Notes under the pieces: generated by a model | Database searches by the model: none | What the model was told of the DNA's origin: nothing | Seen by the model: only the letters and a program-made list of their open reading frames with translations | Source of the DNA: Rhynchopus euleeides | Lineage: Eukaryota > Euglenozoa > Diplonemea > Diplonemida > Diplonemidae | DNA: 64,000 nt | Direction of reading: 5' to 3' | NCBI GenBank assembly: GCA_963210315.1 | Contig: OY723241.1 | Span: 1,178,001-1,242,000 of the forward strand | In this document: one piece after another, positions 37,936 to 48,512 of the stretch | Layout of the letters: the number at the start of each line of letters is the position of its first letter | Numbering within the stretch: the first letter of the stretch is position 1 | Position numbers and translations under genes: made by a program

Positions 37936-39788
37936 GGGGATTTTGCCCAGGTGTGGGTGTGTCGTTGCACGGCACCGCCGTCATTAAAAATGGCTCCAAC
38001 GCACACCTTTTCGGGTGGTCGCATGGAATTCCCCGAGGTTATTCAGGGTGATCCCTTTGGGGGTGCGGCCTGCCATATTTTGTATTGTGGAGAAGAGCGG
38101 CAGTGGTTTCTTCATTCATGCTGCTCTCTAATGCGAACTCACCCAGATCAACATGAAACGGGTGGCCAGACAACGCTCTCGTTACTTCAAACCTCCCCCC
38201 CCCCCCCCCACCACAAGACCCCCGTCATACCAACGACTGGCAACGCTTGCTCAGATTTCCATACCAACCCCGACCCAATGTTGCCCGCCTCTCCCCATAC
38301 CCGCACACACCTCCCCTATTTTTGGCAAGATTTATCGGTCAAAATAGACAGACGGGACATCCCCACCACACACACTTTACCCCCCGACCCCTCATGGGCT
38401 GAGAACACTTGTCAGCCCCCCCCCCCCCCCCCCCATGGCCTGGGGTTGTCCCACAGACGGCATCGCTGCGGAAGGATACAGCGATGCATGGCCTTCCTGA
38501 TGCGATTGATCATCGAGGGAAGAACGGGCAATACGGTCGGGCTGCGAGGGGCTCTGACATGGCAGAAAGAGAGAGGGGGGGGGGGTTGCCTGATGCTTCA
38601 CCCGACGCTGCAAACTGGGACTGTTTGTGAGGGCGGGGGTGGGGGGGGGAGAGCACTTTGCTCCCCGCCCCCCCCGTCCCCGGATCCTGTGAATATACTG
38701 ATTTGAACCGTTTGGAACGTTTTTCCTGTTCCCCTGACGGCCCTCCTCTAGGGGGGCCAGAACTGCAATGTTTATTGCAAGCCCTTTCAGGGGGTGCCAA
38801 ATGGGGCGCATTGGTCCTGTCGGATCCCGCGCTCGTGCAATGTCGGGTTTGCAGTCGCTGTTGGTTGGTCACGGAGATATTGCTCAGGCCGTGCGATTCA
38901 GATCACTCGGCTCTCGACCCTTCAGCAAACAGATCCTAAAGATCGGCCGGTAGGCAAGGCGCACTGCCACCTGTCCGGGAGTTGAAGGAATATAGCCAAC
39001 ATCAAGGGTTGACATGTGGAAGATATCCCGATTCCGAAGGAATTGACCACGCGTCTTGGCATTCTCGTTTCTTGTGTTGGAAATGCGCTTCTGCCGGGCA
39101 GTCTATTCCATTTGCTGTCCAGTGACCAATTTGAGGCCCATCTCCCTGTTTTTCTTGCGTGCTCCCTACACCAACATCAACCTGTAACGTGATTTGTGTC
39201 TTTTTTTCTCGTGCGTGGCTAGAGGGCAGGCAGTGTCCGACTGACAGAAGTATAGTGCGAAATGGCCAGTCAGTTGCACTACAATGCATGCAAGCTCTCG
39301 CCGCATGACATAGTAGATCGCACACCTGGCCAGTAGGCAATGTTCGAAGTTCCTGAGTCAATTGCGGAACATCCAGCTGACTGGTTGCTGCTCTGGTCGT
39401 ACCTGTTGGCGGTTGCCTGGTGCGACCCGGGGGAGGGTCGGTATGGCGGGATGGTGGTGGTCTGTCCTGCAAGCGTGATGCGTTTGAAACAGGAGAACCG
39501 CATTGGAAGAGGGAAGGGGGGGGGGCAAGCGAAGTTACTGAAGGAGAACGAAAGAACGAAACCGTCGGAAGGTGAATACAGTCGTGTCTGTTGCGATCCC
39601 GCACCCCTCCTCACCGGCCCACTGGCTTTGATGTATTGGCTTGTGGTTGGCGTTTTGGTTGTGCCAACCAACGATTTGCACGCACGACACACAGGCCACC
39701 ACAGGACTGCACACGGCACACCAGCTATTGCCGCAGCAGCAACACACAGAGTTGTCTGCGCCTGGTCTGCAGGTGCAGGCACAAGATC
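37936..39788. other. intergenic DNA upstream of the cyclase-like gene
   Basis: Contains poly-C tracts (about 38200, 38419), G runs near 38577 and 38642, and no recognisable gene. The last 120 bp before the start are rich in CA and GCA. AGs following TGGTCTGC at 39758-39770 could serve as a trans-splice acceptor, but the pyrimidine tract is weak. Confidence 0.45.
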
Positions 39789-42365
39789 ATGAGCTTCCTG
39801 ACTGTGCGGACGCTGTGCATCGCCCTGGTGCTGGGATGCATCGTGGTTGTGGCCAGTCTGTGCACCGGTCTGTCGCTGACAAGCGCAGACCAGGCGTTGG
39901 AGGACACGAAGGAGAACCGTGACAGCAGCGTTGCAAGCGCCTTCAGCGTTGGGGAGGAGGCGGTGATCGGGGCTGTCAGCGACTCGCTGTCGCAGGCGGG
40001 TGAGGGGATCGAGGCACGTGTGCTGGACTACCTGTCGATGCAGCGGCCTGCGTGTGACAACTGGGCGAACTTCCTCAACACCTTCAGCGAGGCAGAGCTG
40101 CTGGACTTCAACTTCATGTACGGGCACCGCAGGAAGCTGTGGTACGATCTGCTGTCGCACTACGACAACGGGCTGTACGGCCTGGCCCTCATCACAGCCA
40201 ACCGTGTGCTGCTGGGTTACCTGGAGACGCCAGGCACCACTTCGCGTGCACCCGACGATTACCACCACTTCAAGATGAGCATCGGGTACGGGACAAACGG
40301 CCAGACACGCAGCAACTTCTTCACAGACTTCGACAAGACCACAGGTGACCCGCAGCTCGTGCCTCCGTACAACCTGTCTGCCATGCCGTACCACACCCAC
40401 CCGAACTGTCCGGAGCCTGGCATCACATCGAACGGGACAGAGTCGATGGAGCTCTGCCACTTCCCTGTGGACTTCCATGAGACAGGGGTGTGGAAACTGC
40501 AATCCTTTTCGAGTGCGCTGGGACCTGCTGGTGCGCATTGGAGCCCACTGGAAACACTTGGGAGGTACGTCGGGCTGACCTACCTGGTCTCTGTTGGTCC
40601 ACAGGGCACCGGGAAGACGGTGGCACGCCTGATGTGCTCTGCGTCCACTAGCACCATCACACGCTTCCTGCGGTCTTTGTCTATTGGGGCAGGAGGTGAG
40701 AAGGGCATGGGACGTGTGTTCCTGATCGTGCGCAGGTCCTGGGTCTATGACCTGACACAGGATGAAGATGCGAACCAAGAGCACATGATGGTGGGGGCGA
40801 GTCATGGGGATGTGGTGACCGTGAACCCGGCGACAAAGCTGTACTCCTTCCGCCACATCGTGAACGCAACCGACCCGATCATCCGCGAGACTGCACGCAT
40901 GGTGGACGCACAGGTGGAAGGGAAGTACGAGAACATCACAGCACGCACGACGCCACTGGAGTACCACCTGGACGGCTTCGACACGTCTTTCTTCATGGTG
41001 GCACGCCGTGTGTCCGACCCTTCACAGACAGTCGACTGGTACGCAGGGCTGGTGCTGGACAGGGAGTACGTCCTGGGGAACGTGGACCGCAGCCTGTTGA
41101 CGACGAAGGAGGGCATCAGGCAGTCTGAGCAGAAGGTCGACGACGACCTGAACGCGTCCCGCCTGCTCCTTATCATTGCGCTTGTTGTCGTCGCCGTGGT
41201 CCTGACGGCTGCGTGTGTTGCGTTTGTGGTCACCATCACACGCCCGCTGCTGGTGCTGCAGGAGGAGATGTCGCACGTCGCCTACATGCGTCTCGAGGCT
41301 GTGGACGAGGACCGCCCCATCAGCCGCCTGTGTGAGGTGGGGGGGATGCAGCAGTCCTTCCTGAAGATGATGGCCAACATGCGTGAATACCGCAACTTCA
41401 TGCCCGCCTCCATTCTGGAGGAGAGCAGCTGCGATGACGACGAGACTATCTCACACGCACGCGAGCCCACATCCCTCGGTTCGCTCGGTGACTCCTCCAG
41501 CAGGAACTCGACCAACGGCACCAGCCCCACCAACCCTACTACACACCCCGTCGCCGCCCCCAGGGGCGCTACACGCTTTGGTGCAGATGACGTCAGGAAA
41601 GGACGCGTCACACTTGTGGCTCTCAACCTCTGCGGCTTCCTGACCGAAAAGGAGTCCGCCACCACCAAGGCTGACCACATCAAACACTTCCTGTCGCGCG
41701 TGCTTACACACTGCAAGGAGATGAGGGGCACGCCAGACTTCTTCAGCGGCGACAGGGTGCTGCTCAACTGGAACGCCAACAAGCCGTGTTCCTGCCATCG
41801 GGAGCAGGCCGCCCGCTTCACACTTGCGGTAAAGGAAGCCCACCCTGTGCGTGCCAGCATCGTCAGCGGGGAGGTCCACATGGGCAACCTGGGGTGCGAC
41901 GGGATGAAGCGCTTCGGCTACCTCGGGTCCCTCGTGGGGTGGAGCGCCCTCCTGGTGAGCCTCAACAAGCTGTTCGGCACGACCATCCTCGCGGATGCGA
42001 AGGTCAATCAAGCGCTTGTGCCTGCCTTTGTCATGTGTGCGGTGCAACGTGTCCTCTGTGAGAAGCACAGCGCAGAGCCCCTCGTGGTGTACGAGCTGTT
42101 CGAAAGCGCACGCATGCAGGACGAGGAGTGGATGTACCAGCTGGAGGACACAGAGCGTGCCAACCCCTTCAAGGCGCTCAGCCAGGCGACGCTGCTCTAC
42201 TTCGCAGGGGAGTACCGTGAAGCGCGGGAGACCGTCGGCACCTCTTCGCACACCGAGGTGACGAAGGCGCAGATCGACCGCCTCCTGAACCTCATCACCC
42301 TCGCTGAGGATCAGCGGTGCGAAGTACCGGAGCCCGTTAGCTCTCTCAGCATCGCCTGCCTATGA
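39789..42365 (+). CDS. two-pass membrane receptor with a degenerate nucleotide-cyclase domain
   Basis: 858 aa from the ATG at 39789. The frame stays open further upstream but has no earlier ATG, and this start gives a clean signal anchor. A first membrane segment (about 8-28) is followed by a roughly 430-residue extracytoplasmic sensor region, a second membrane segment (about 459-482, LLLIIALVVVAVVLTAA), a HAMP-like linker with RNFMPASIL, and a class III cyclase fold at about 604-740. Recognisable cyclase blocks are VTLVALNLCGF, FFSGDRVLL and VSGEVHMGNLGCDGMKRFGY. The first metal-binding Asp of the family (normally D-x-x-G-F) is Asn here, and the usual N-x3-R transition-state motif after the GNLG block is not preserved. 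The protein is therefore probably a pseudocyclase: a sensor that may pair with or regulate an active partner. The layout recalls receptor adenylate cyclases of flagellate protists. The ligand is unknown and no linked gene points to it. Coding sequence is strongly GC3-biased and intronless. Confidence 0.82.
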   Translation: MSFLTVRTLCIALVLGCIVVVASLCTGLSLTSADQALEDTKENRDSSVASAFSVGEEAVIGAVSDSLSQAGEGIEARVLDYLSMQRPACDNWANFLNTFSEAELLDFNFMYGHRRKLWYDLLSHYDNGLYGLALITANRVLLGYLETPGTTSRAPDDYHHFKMSIGYGTNGQTRSNFFTDFDKTTGDPQLVPPYNLSAMPYHTHPNCPEPGITSNGTESMELCHFPVDFHETGVWKLQSFSSALGPAGAHWSPLETLGRYVGLTYLVSVGPQGTGKTVARLMCSASTSTITRFLRSLSIGAGGEKGMGRVFLIVRRSWVYDLTQDEDANQEHMMVGASHGDVVTVNPATKLYSFRHIVNATDPIIRETARMVDAQVEGKYENITARTTPLEYHLDGFDTSFFMVARRVSDPSQTVDWYAGLVLDREYVLGNVDRSLLTTKEGIRQSEQKVDDDLNASRLLLIIALVVVAVVLTAACVAFVVTITRPLLVLQEEMSHVAYMRLEAVDEDRPISRLCEVGGMQQSFLKMMANMREYRNFMPASILEESSCDDDETISHAREPTSLGSLGDSSSRNSTNGTSPTNPTTHPVAAPRGATRFGADDVRKGRVTLVALNLCGFLTEKESATTKADHIKHFLSRVLTHCKEMRGTPDFFSGDRVLLNWNANKPCSCHREQAARFTLAVKEAHPVRASIVSGEVHMGNLGCDGMKRFGYLGSLVGWSALLVSLNKLFGTTILADAKVNQALVPAFVMCAVQRVLCEKHSAEPLVVYELFESARMQDEEWMYQLEDTERANPFKALSQATLLYFAGEYREARETVGTSSHTEVTKAQIDRLLNLITLAEDQRCEVPEPVSSLSIACL

Positions 42366-43200
42366 TGTGTCTTGTCGGCCACGGCTGTTCCCTGGCAGCG
42401 TTCGCGAAGTGCATTCACTGCCAGCTCTTTCCCTTGTGACTTGCTGTTGGCGGTGTCTGCCGTGGCCGTGGTGGGTATTGGGGTTAGGGAAGGGTGTGCT
42501 GGCCGCCCATCAGCTCCCTCAGGGCGCTCCCATGATATTCATGTGCCTGGTGGTGGTGGTGGTGCGGCGGAACAAATGATGTTTTTCGCTGCAGCAGGAG
42601 AGTGCATGCTGGCCTTCCTGGAAAGCATGCGCATGCAATGGAGGAGGCACAGGCCTGTGCGCTGCTCGTTCTTTCTTTTCTGATCCTGTCAGTCCCTTCT
42701 TCGTTGAACCCCTCTCGCATTTAGGAGGTCGACTCTGTGCCTCACCTTCTCTATGTCACTGCCCCCCCCCCCCCTGAATAATCTTTGTTTTCTTATATCA
42801 TGCCTGGTTTACGCATGTTATGGCTTCTTTCTGTTCTGCCAACCGTGCTCTCCACACCACACACCCTCCATCGGGCGAGAGAGCTTTTGCCAGTGCGTGT
42901 GGAACTGTCAAACGTATTGTAGCAAGAGTTGCTAAAAAGTTGGTCGGGAGAAGAGAGATACCTTGTACTTAGCCCTTGCCATCACCCAACCATGCAGTGC
43001 ACCACTGCTGAGTGGGGAGGGGCTTCGTCATCTGGGGGGAAGTGTCTTTGTTTGATGTGTATACCAAGTAGGCCACCTCGCAGGCCAGAGGATGCGCCAG
43101 AGGATGTACCTCTGGCGCACAGTTGTGACAGGGGAATATGATCCTGACATCGTCTGTGTGGTTTCGAGAGTACACTCCCGAATTGCGGGGGCATGCCCCG
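42366..43200. other. 3' flank of the cyclase-like gene
   Basis: A GGTGGTGGTGGTG run near 42552, a poly-C near 42763 and AT-richer sequence near 42900. No gene seen. Confidence 0.5.
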
Positions 43201-43225
43201 CTTTCGGGGAGCAGAAGAGGGGCAG

Positions 43226-43892
43226 GGGTTTCGCTAGCACCGAAAACCGGTGCTTTGCACCAATTGTTTTTTTTCTGGGGTTTTTTCGGTTTTTCGGAAT
43301 GTGCAAAGCACCGCCCTTGGGAGCGGTGCTTAGCACCGTTTTTTTTTTTTTTTTTTTCCCAATTTTTTTTGGTGTCACCCAGGGACCGGTGATCTCCTGC
43401 TGGTCGGGCTGCGAAACAGCGAAGCCTATTTACGAGCATCACAAACCCGAGGGAATCCCGACTGCCCGAGACTGCAATGAACAGATGTTCACTACCGTGG
43501 CCTCCGGCGGCTGGGGGGCTCCGCCCCCCAGACCCCCCTGTGCCGTGTGCCTGTCTACGAGATCGCCACCACCTTGCGTGGATGCGACGGCAACATGTCG
43601 AGAAAGGGGCGTCGTTGGACAAAACGACCCCGAAACCATTCGAATCGGGGGTCAGTGGCACCCAGTGCCCGTACACTCGTGTAGGTACACCGATGGTACA
43701 CCGCGCTGCGGTGTACCATCAGTTCACCTACACTACAGCAAAGAGCGGAACGTGTGTTCGCGTGGTGCGTCCCAATGGGGTGGGGATTTTTCGGTGCAAA
43801 GCACCACCGCGGAAAGATTTTTTTTTCCCCCTCTGATTTTCGGTTCGAAGAGCACCGCACCGATATTTTTACCGCCTGACCCCCCGGGTGCT
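43226..43892. mobile_element. GCACCG-word element
   Basis: Inverted ends GGTTTCGCTAGCACC (43226-43240) and GGTGCTAGCGAAAACC (about 43877-43892). Inside are repeated GGTGCTTTGCACC and AAAGCACCG words. The outer boundaries are approximate. It contains one GC-rich hairpin module (43479-43542) and short palindromes such as ACACCGATGGTACACCG near 43690. Confidence 0.6.
43479..43542 (+). repeat. GC-rich hairpin module, solo copy 1
   Basis: GAACAGATGTTCACTACCGT followed by GGCCTCCGGCGGC and the stem GGGGGGCTCCGCCCCCC. Identical in sequence to the module within the hAT MITEs. Confidence 0.9.
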
Positions 43893-44535
43893 AGCGAAAA
43901 CCCTGAAGAGGGGCGAAACCCCCTTTTTTTTTTCGAAGTATTCTTCTGACAAACGAAATTCACAAGAGGGGCACTTCTCTCGGATTTTTGAAAGAAGGCT
44001 CTGACATTCTGTCTTATATAGCACGATACGTCACGACTGGGTGCACACAGTATCGGGAGATGTCTCAATGCCGAGCCAGCTCCCGTCGAGAAGACGTGCC
44101 TCTACAGGCCCCACAACAGCAGGGCGAATTCTGTCTGTGACCACCCTCCCCCCACAGCATACTGCCACACAGGCCGAGCACCTCTCGTCAGACCTCAGGC
44201 GCGACCTGCAATCCGAGGTGGTGGTCGGCTCTGTGGTTTGTTTCGTCTCTACCTCACTGCCCACCCACTATTTCCCCCAAACCACCCCCCCTCCTATTCA
44301 GAACATTCCCTTCCGTTGCCGAGAGAATCTCTCAGGACACACGCGTGCTTATTTGTAGCGGTGTGGAGCACACCCGATCACCCTCCTCTTGATGTGATCT
44401 CCACTGTCTCCACACACACACTTCATCGTATCCACCCGTCGCCCTTCCCTGCCGCCCCTGTCACAGAGGATGCCCCAGAGGGCACCTGTGTCTGCCGTGG
44501 GGTCCGTGCCGGGTCTCACTGTTTCACCGATAGTT
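43893..44535. other. intergenic DNA without a recognisable gene
   Basis: The plus-strand frame 44041-44358 begins with an ATG at 44069 (MPSQLPSRRRASTGP) but shows no motif. A CA run lies at 44410-44420. Confidence 0.4.
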
Positions 44536-44710
44536 TTGTAGCTTTGGGTTGCGAACTGGCATCGCGGTGTGTCTCTGCTGAGAGGACACAGCGTGATTAA
44601 CCGAGCCCGCTACCCTGATTACACACTAAGTCACACCACACGGTCTCGTACTGTGGTCTAAGGAGGGAACACCGAAAGCCGGAGACACTGCTGTATCTCC
44701 TTTTACCGAT
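44536..44710 (-). mobile_element. decayed LINE 3' end
   Basis: Homologous in order to 11090-11260 of the LINE: CTTTGGGTT, ACTGGCATCGC, CCCGCTA[C/T]CCT, ACACCACACGGT and GAAGCCGGAGA or GAAAGCCGGAGA. The minus-strand reading also ends in PCGVT and stop, as the LINE ORF does. It is diverged and 5' truncated, so this family has been present for some time. Confidence 0.65.
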
Positions 44711-45209
44711 GATTGCCGATGATCTGCCAATAGAGAATGTCTCGTGGTGCAGCTGTTAAGTAAGATAGGCATCTTGCGGCACTGCAGGGTGGGTTCCGTG
44801 CAGATGGCGTCGCCCAAACGAGAAGAAGAAAAATAGGGGTCTGCTGCAGGCCTGTGCCTAAGTCGGATGTAGATGTAAGGGTCGGCCTCAGGGAAAAAAA
44901 GTTCCCACTTTTTTCTTCCCATATTTTTGGTAGGGGGTTTTTTGGGGGTTTTTAGGATTCTTTTTTGGGGGGGGGGGATATGCCTGGCCTTTTTTGGGCA
45001 CGCTCCGCACCCCCGCTGACGCGGGTGCTGTGCTGAGTGCCGTCCTGCAGCTGCTCGCGACCACGGTGCCCGTGGCCGCGGGTGGCTGTTTGGGCACTTC
45101 CAAGTTATTGTACAGCCTCCGTGAATAATCGGAGGCTGTGCAAGAACTCGGAAGTGACGACGAAGACTGAGGCCACGGGCGACCTCCCACGGGATGGCAT
45201 CGACCAGAG

Positions 45210-45373
45210 GCTTGCTCTCGAGCTCAAACCAACAGATGTTCACTACCGTGGCCTCCGGCGGCTGGGGGGCTCCGCCCCCCAGACCCCCCTGTGGCTTGTG
45301 CCTGGTCTTGGAGCCAATTCCTTGCGCGTACGGGGCTGTGGCATATCGGTTCCAGCACCCTCGCGGGAGGCTC
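45210..45373 (+). repeat. GC-rich hairpin module, solo copy 2 with longer flanks
   Basis: Shares GCTTGCTCTCGAGCTCAAAC upstream of the hairpin, and TGCCTGGTCTTGGAGCC and GGTTCCAGCACCCTCGCGGG downstream, with the hAT MITEs. In the MITEs these two flanks border two different hairpins. This copy therefore either is a single-module ancestor or was formed by recombination between the two. Confidence 0.85.
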
Positions 45374-46240
45374 CCATATCAGGCGAGATCCTGTAAAACA
45401 AAACGCAAAAAAAGGAGACCCCCAGCCCAGCTGTGAATTGGTTGTGTGCAAATGCAGCAAAAGAACGTTTTTTCGCGCTGAAATACCGTGTTCTGGGCTA
45501 AAAAAAGGGACCAGCGCCGAAGGAAAAAAAGTGGGAAAAAAGTTGGGTGTAAACTCTCATTTTTGACGATTTTTGGCCATATTTAGGCACAGGCCTGGTC
45601 TGCTGGCAAGCAAAGGAAGTGGCACGCGGACCGTCACCCCTGCACCGGCAGTAATACGAACCAAGCTAGAACAATGATAAAGCAGAAGAAATAACACCAA
45701 ACCACCCCTGGCGAGTGCTGAAAGTTTCCTCTCCACATATCCCCCCACCCCTCCCCCCCCCTCTCTCTCTGTCCTTGGCTTGCGAGAAAACCCTTCATCC
45801 CCGCCCACCCCTCTCCCTTTCTCCAACGCAGTTCCTTTTTTTGTTTGCCATAATTATCTCAGACCATGATACAACGCTGCCATTCTTAGCACTAAGACGG
45901 ATATCTCTCCTCAGGTTCACGTGTGTTTGCAGAAGGCTGCACGAAGCGGTAGTCGACCCGACAAGTCAGAATGCAGTCCGAGACCTGACTACCGCGTCGT
46001 GTGGTGTGCCAAGGGGGGAAGGGGAGCTCGCCCCAATATTGCAGAAGAGCGATACTCCTCGTATATTTAAGTGGGCTGACACATTTTGATACAAGGAGGG
46101 AGGGCCAAGCCGTGTTCTTCAGGCAGATACGACCTGAGGGGATAGCGGCGGGTTGCTCTAGTAGATTGGACAAGCGATGCCACGCGGGGAAAAACGGCTT
46201 CTGTGTTCCAAAAGGGGGACTCGAAACACGGGTCGTGCCA
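45374..46240. other. no recognisable gene
   Basis: AT-rich with A runs near 45410-45540, then C-rich (45745-45830). A plus frame at 45715-46089 has no protein features. Confidence 0.4.
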
Positions 46241-46244
46241 TCAA

Positions 46245-46480
46245 TCTCTAATTTAGGTACCCTGGGTACCTAAATTAGGTACCCCCACCCCCGAAAGGTA
46301 CCCCAAAAACAGTGGAAATCGGGTTCAAATGTCCAAAAACGTCCAAAATAGACCCTCCCAGGCCGTTCGCTCGGGGCGAAGTTGGGCCCAACTTCGCTAA
46401 AAAAATAAATCTTCAGATTTACTTCGTCCCAACTTCGCCCAACAACTTCGCCCAAGGGGACGAAGTTGGGTAAAAAAATT
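46245..46480. repeat. GGTACC and AACTTCGTCCC palindrome cluster
   Basis: A perfect inverted repeat AATTTAGGTACC/GGTACCTAAATT is centred at about 46262. Repeated GGGCGAAGTTGGG and CCCAACTTCG words follow at 46375-46470. This resembles the end of one more word-array element, but no partner end was found. Confidence 0.55.
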
Positions 46481-46700
46481 CTGGGGGCTCGGCCCCCACC
46501 CACCGAAGGGGGGGTGGGTGGTGAAAGAGCCCACGGGATCACGAGGCTCAGGGGATGGGGAATGCACGAGGAAGGAAGTGTCAGAAGGAGACCACAACGA
46601 CCTTCCCCAAAGTACGATGTATTGCTCCGCCCAGACCCCCCTGTGGCGTATGTCTGGTGCCCAAGTCCTTTCAAGTTACATGAATCTGTCCATCCGCAAT

Positions 46701-46763
46701 GAACAGATGTTCACTACCGTGGCCTCCGGCGGCTGGGGGGCTCCGCCCCCCAGACCCCCCTGG
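46701..46763 (+). repeat. GC-rich hairpin module, solo copy 3
   Basis: The same GAACAGATGTTCACTACCGT start and GGGGGGCTCCGCCCCCC stem. A partial fourth copy (CTCCGCCCAGACCCCCCTGT) lies just upstream at 46626-46645. Confidence 0.9.
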
Positions 46764-47768
46764 CAGCCGAACTGTGTGGCACAGCGGTCCCTGCCAATCC
46801 ACGGGCGTTTTGCTCATAAGCAAGGTTATTAGTGCCTCCGGAGGTACTAACAGCCTTGCCAGAAGTGCAGCGATCTGCCCTCTCAAGGAAAGGTAGCCAA
46901 TGTGTACCTCCCGAGGGGGCGCGAAGCGCCCCCGAGGGGCGCCTCCCTGTGGTTAAAAAAAATCTCAAAATCCCAAAATCCCAAATAAAACTTCGTCCAC
47001 CCCACACAGGATCTGTGGACGATAGCGAACGGCCTGGTGACCCTCCCCAACGCCGGGGAGGGGGGGGGGGTCTGGGCGCAGGTGATGGTTTGAGTTGCGA
47101 ACAAGAGGGGGGGGGGGTGGCATGGCTGGGGGTGCACATTGTGGCTGTGCTGCCCGTGTGATTTTCAGGCCCTGTCCAACGTGGCATGTTGTGCTGGGGG
47201 TCGTGTGATTTCTCATGTGGCACGTGATAGAAACTCCGGCTGACTCTGGTGAGATTGGTGGTTGGAGGAAGAGTGCCTGTTCGCAAACATCAATCTTAAT
47301 CACACAGTAGTAGTTGTCTGTCAGGGTGTTTGCCCGCAACGTGGTTATTCCGCGGGTTTTCCAGGGAGGGTTTTCAATCAGAGGCTTAGATTGCAGCCAA
47401 CTTTATGGCATTTGTCTTTTTTGCTTGTGCGCTGGTTCGTTGCCCGTGCGATGCCAACAATCTTCTTTGCGAGAGACCAGGAGCCCGGTTATCGCAAAAA
47501 CCTCTTCCGCATGCGACTTCCGCGCCGAAACTGGCATCAGCTCAGCCAACCGTGATTTTCACACCACCCCCTTCATCAGCAAGAGGATTTGTAAGTGTGG
47601 CATCAACTCATCAAACGCAGTAAAAGTACTAGAGGAAGGGCGGCAGAACGGCAGAGCTGAAGTGACACTTTTCAAGGTTTGGTTCCTTCCCATCAGCAGA
47701 AGGCATGTGCAGCACTGCCCTGTGGCCCAGTCGGGCCACAGCCCGAATACATGAGCCTCACCACCCCC
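46764..47768. other. intergenic DNA without a recognisable gene
   Basis: Contains a hairpin GAGGGGGCGCGAAGCGCCCC near 46913 and G runs near 47056 and 47107. Open frames look random. Confidence 0.4.
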
Positions 47769-47895
47769 GCCCCACACCCCCTTCTACTTCTATTTCACTA
47801 CCCCCCGCCCCACACCCCCTTCTACTTCTATTTCACTACCCCCCGCCCCACACCCCCTTCTACTTCTATTTCACTACCCCCCGCCCCACATCCCA
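47769..47895. repeat. 38 bp minisatellite
   Basis: GCCCCACACCCCCTTCTACT plus TCTATTTCACTACCCCCC starts at 47769, 47807 and 47845, with a partial unit at 47883. The period is exactly 38 bp. Confidence 0.93.
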
Positions 47896-48066
47896 GATCC
47901 CTGGACCCCCATCCTCCGCAGGATTTCTTTTCATCCGAGCTTCCATCACAGGCATCTTCTAGATCCTCTTCGCCATTCTTGACTTCCCTGCCTTATTTTT
48001 GTTTCTACCATCTGAACTGGCCTCGGTGTGATGCATTTTGTATTGCCCACTCCCCCCCCCCCCCTA

Positions 48067-48510
48067 GGGCAGTGGTGGCTGCGTACGCGTACGCAGCGTG
48101 ATTTTCAAAAAGTGCGTACGGCGTACGCGTACGCGTACGGCGCTGCGTACGGCAGTCTATGGAGCACAGGAGACGGCCATGGCCGCACACCAAATCCAAC
48201 AGTCGAACTCAGGTGTACCAGGGGCAGCCTTCGAGCCTTCCAGTCGGAAGTGGTACCTTTTGCAGTATGATTGCGGGTGTACTTGCAGGTGTTGCGAGTT
48301 ATTCGCCACGTGCGCGGCAAGGAACCATCTGTGAAAGGCAAGATCAAAGACCAGGGCCCAGCCACCCGCTGGGTGGCCTACTGTGTGCTGAGAGACCTGG
48401 AATACCAGCCGTACGCAAAATCTGCGTACGCGTACGCAGCGCGATTTTCAGAAAGTGCGTACGGCGTACGCGTACGCGTACCGTACGGCCGTACGCTGCC
48501 ACCACTGCCC
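48067..48510. mobile_element. GGGCAGTG MITE with GCGTACGC words
   Basis: 444 bp, ends GGGCAGTGGTGGC and complement, flanked by TA (48065-48066, 48511-48512). Subterminal arrays are CGTACGCGTACG. The right TA is shared with foldback copy D, the same arrangement as at 29196. Confidence 0.9.
48270..48415 (+). pseudogene. captured coding fragment inside a GGGCAGTG MITE
   Basis: Between the two GCGTACGC arrays, one plus frame reads VLRVIRHVRGKEPSVKGKIK, then GPATRWVAYCVLRDLEYQPY, protein-like and without stops until it enters the array. No family recognised. Confidence 0.35.
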
Positions 48511-48512
48511 TA

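Noticed and set aside
39660..39700. CCAACGATTTGCACG as a diplonemid-type splice-leader exon
   Set aside because: Only the first eight or nine bases fit what I recall of such leaders. The rest differs and there is no donor site or snRNA-like context.
39279..40967. 562-codon minus-strand frame
   Set aside because: Antisense to the cyclase-like gene. GC-rich codons on the plus strand create long open antisense frames, and it has no recognisable motif.
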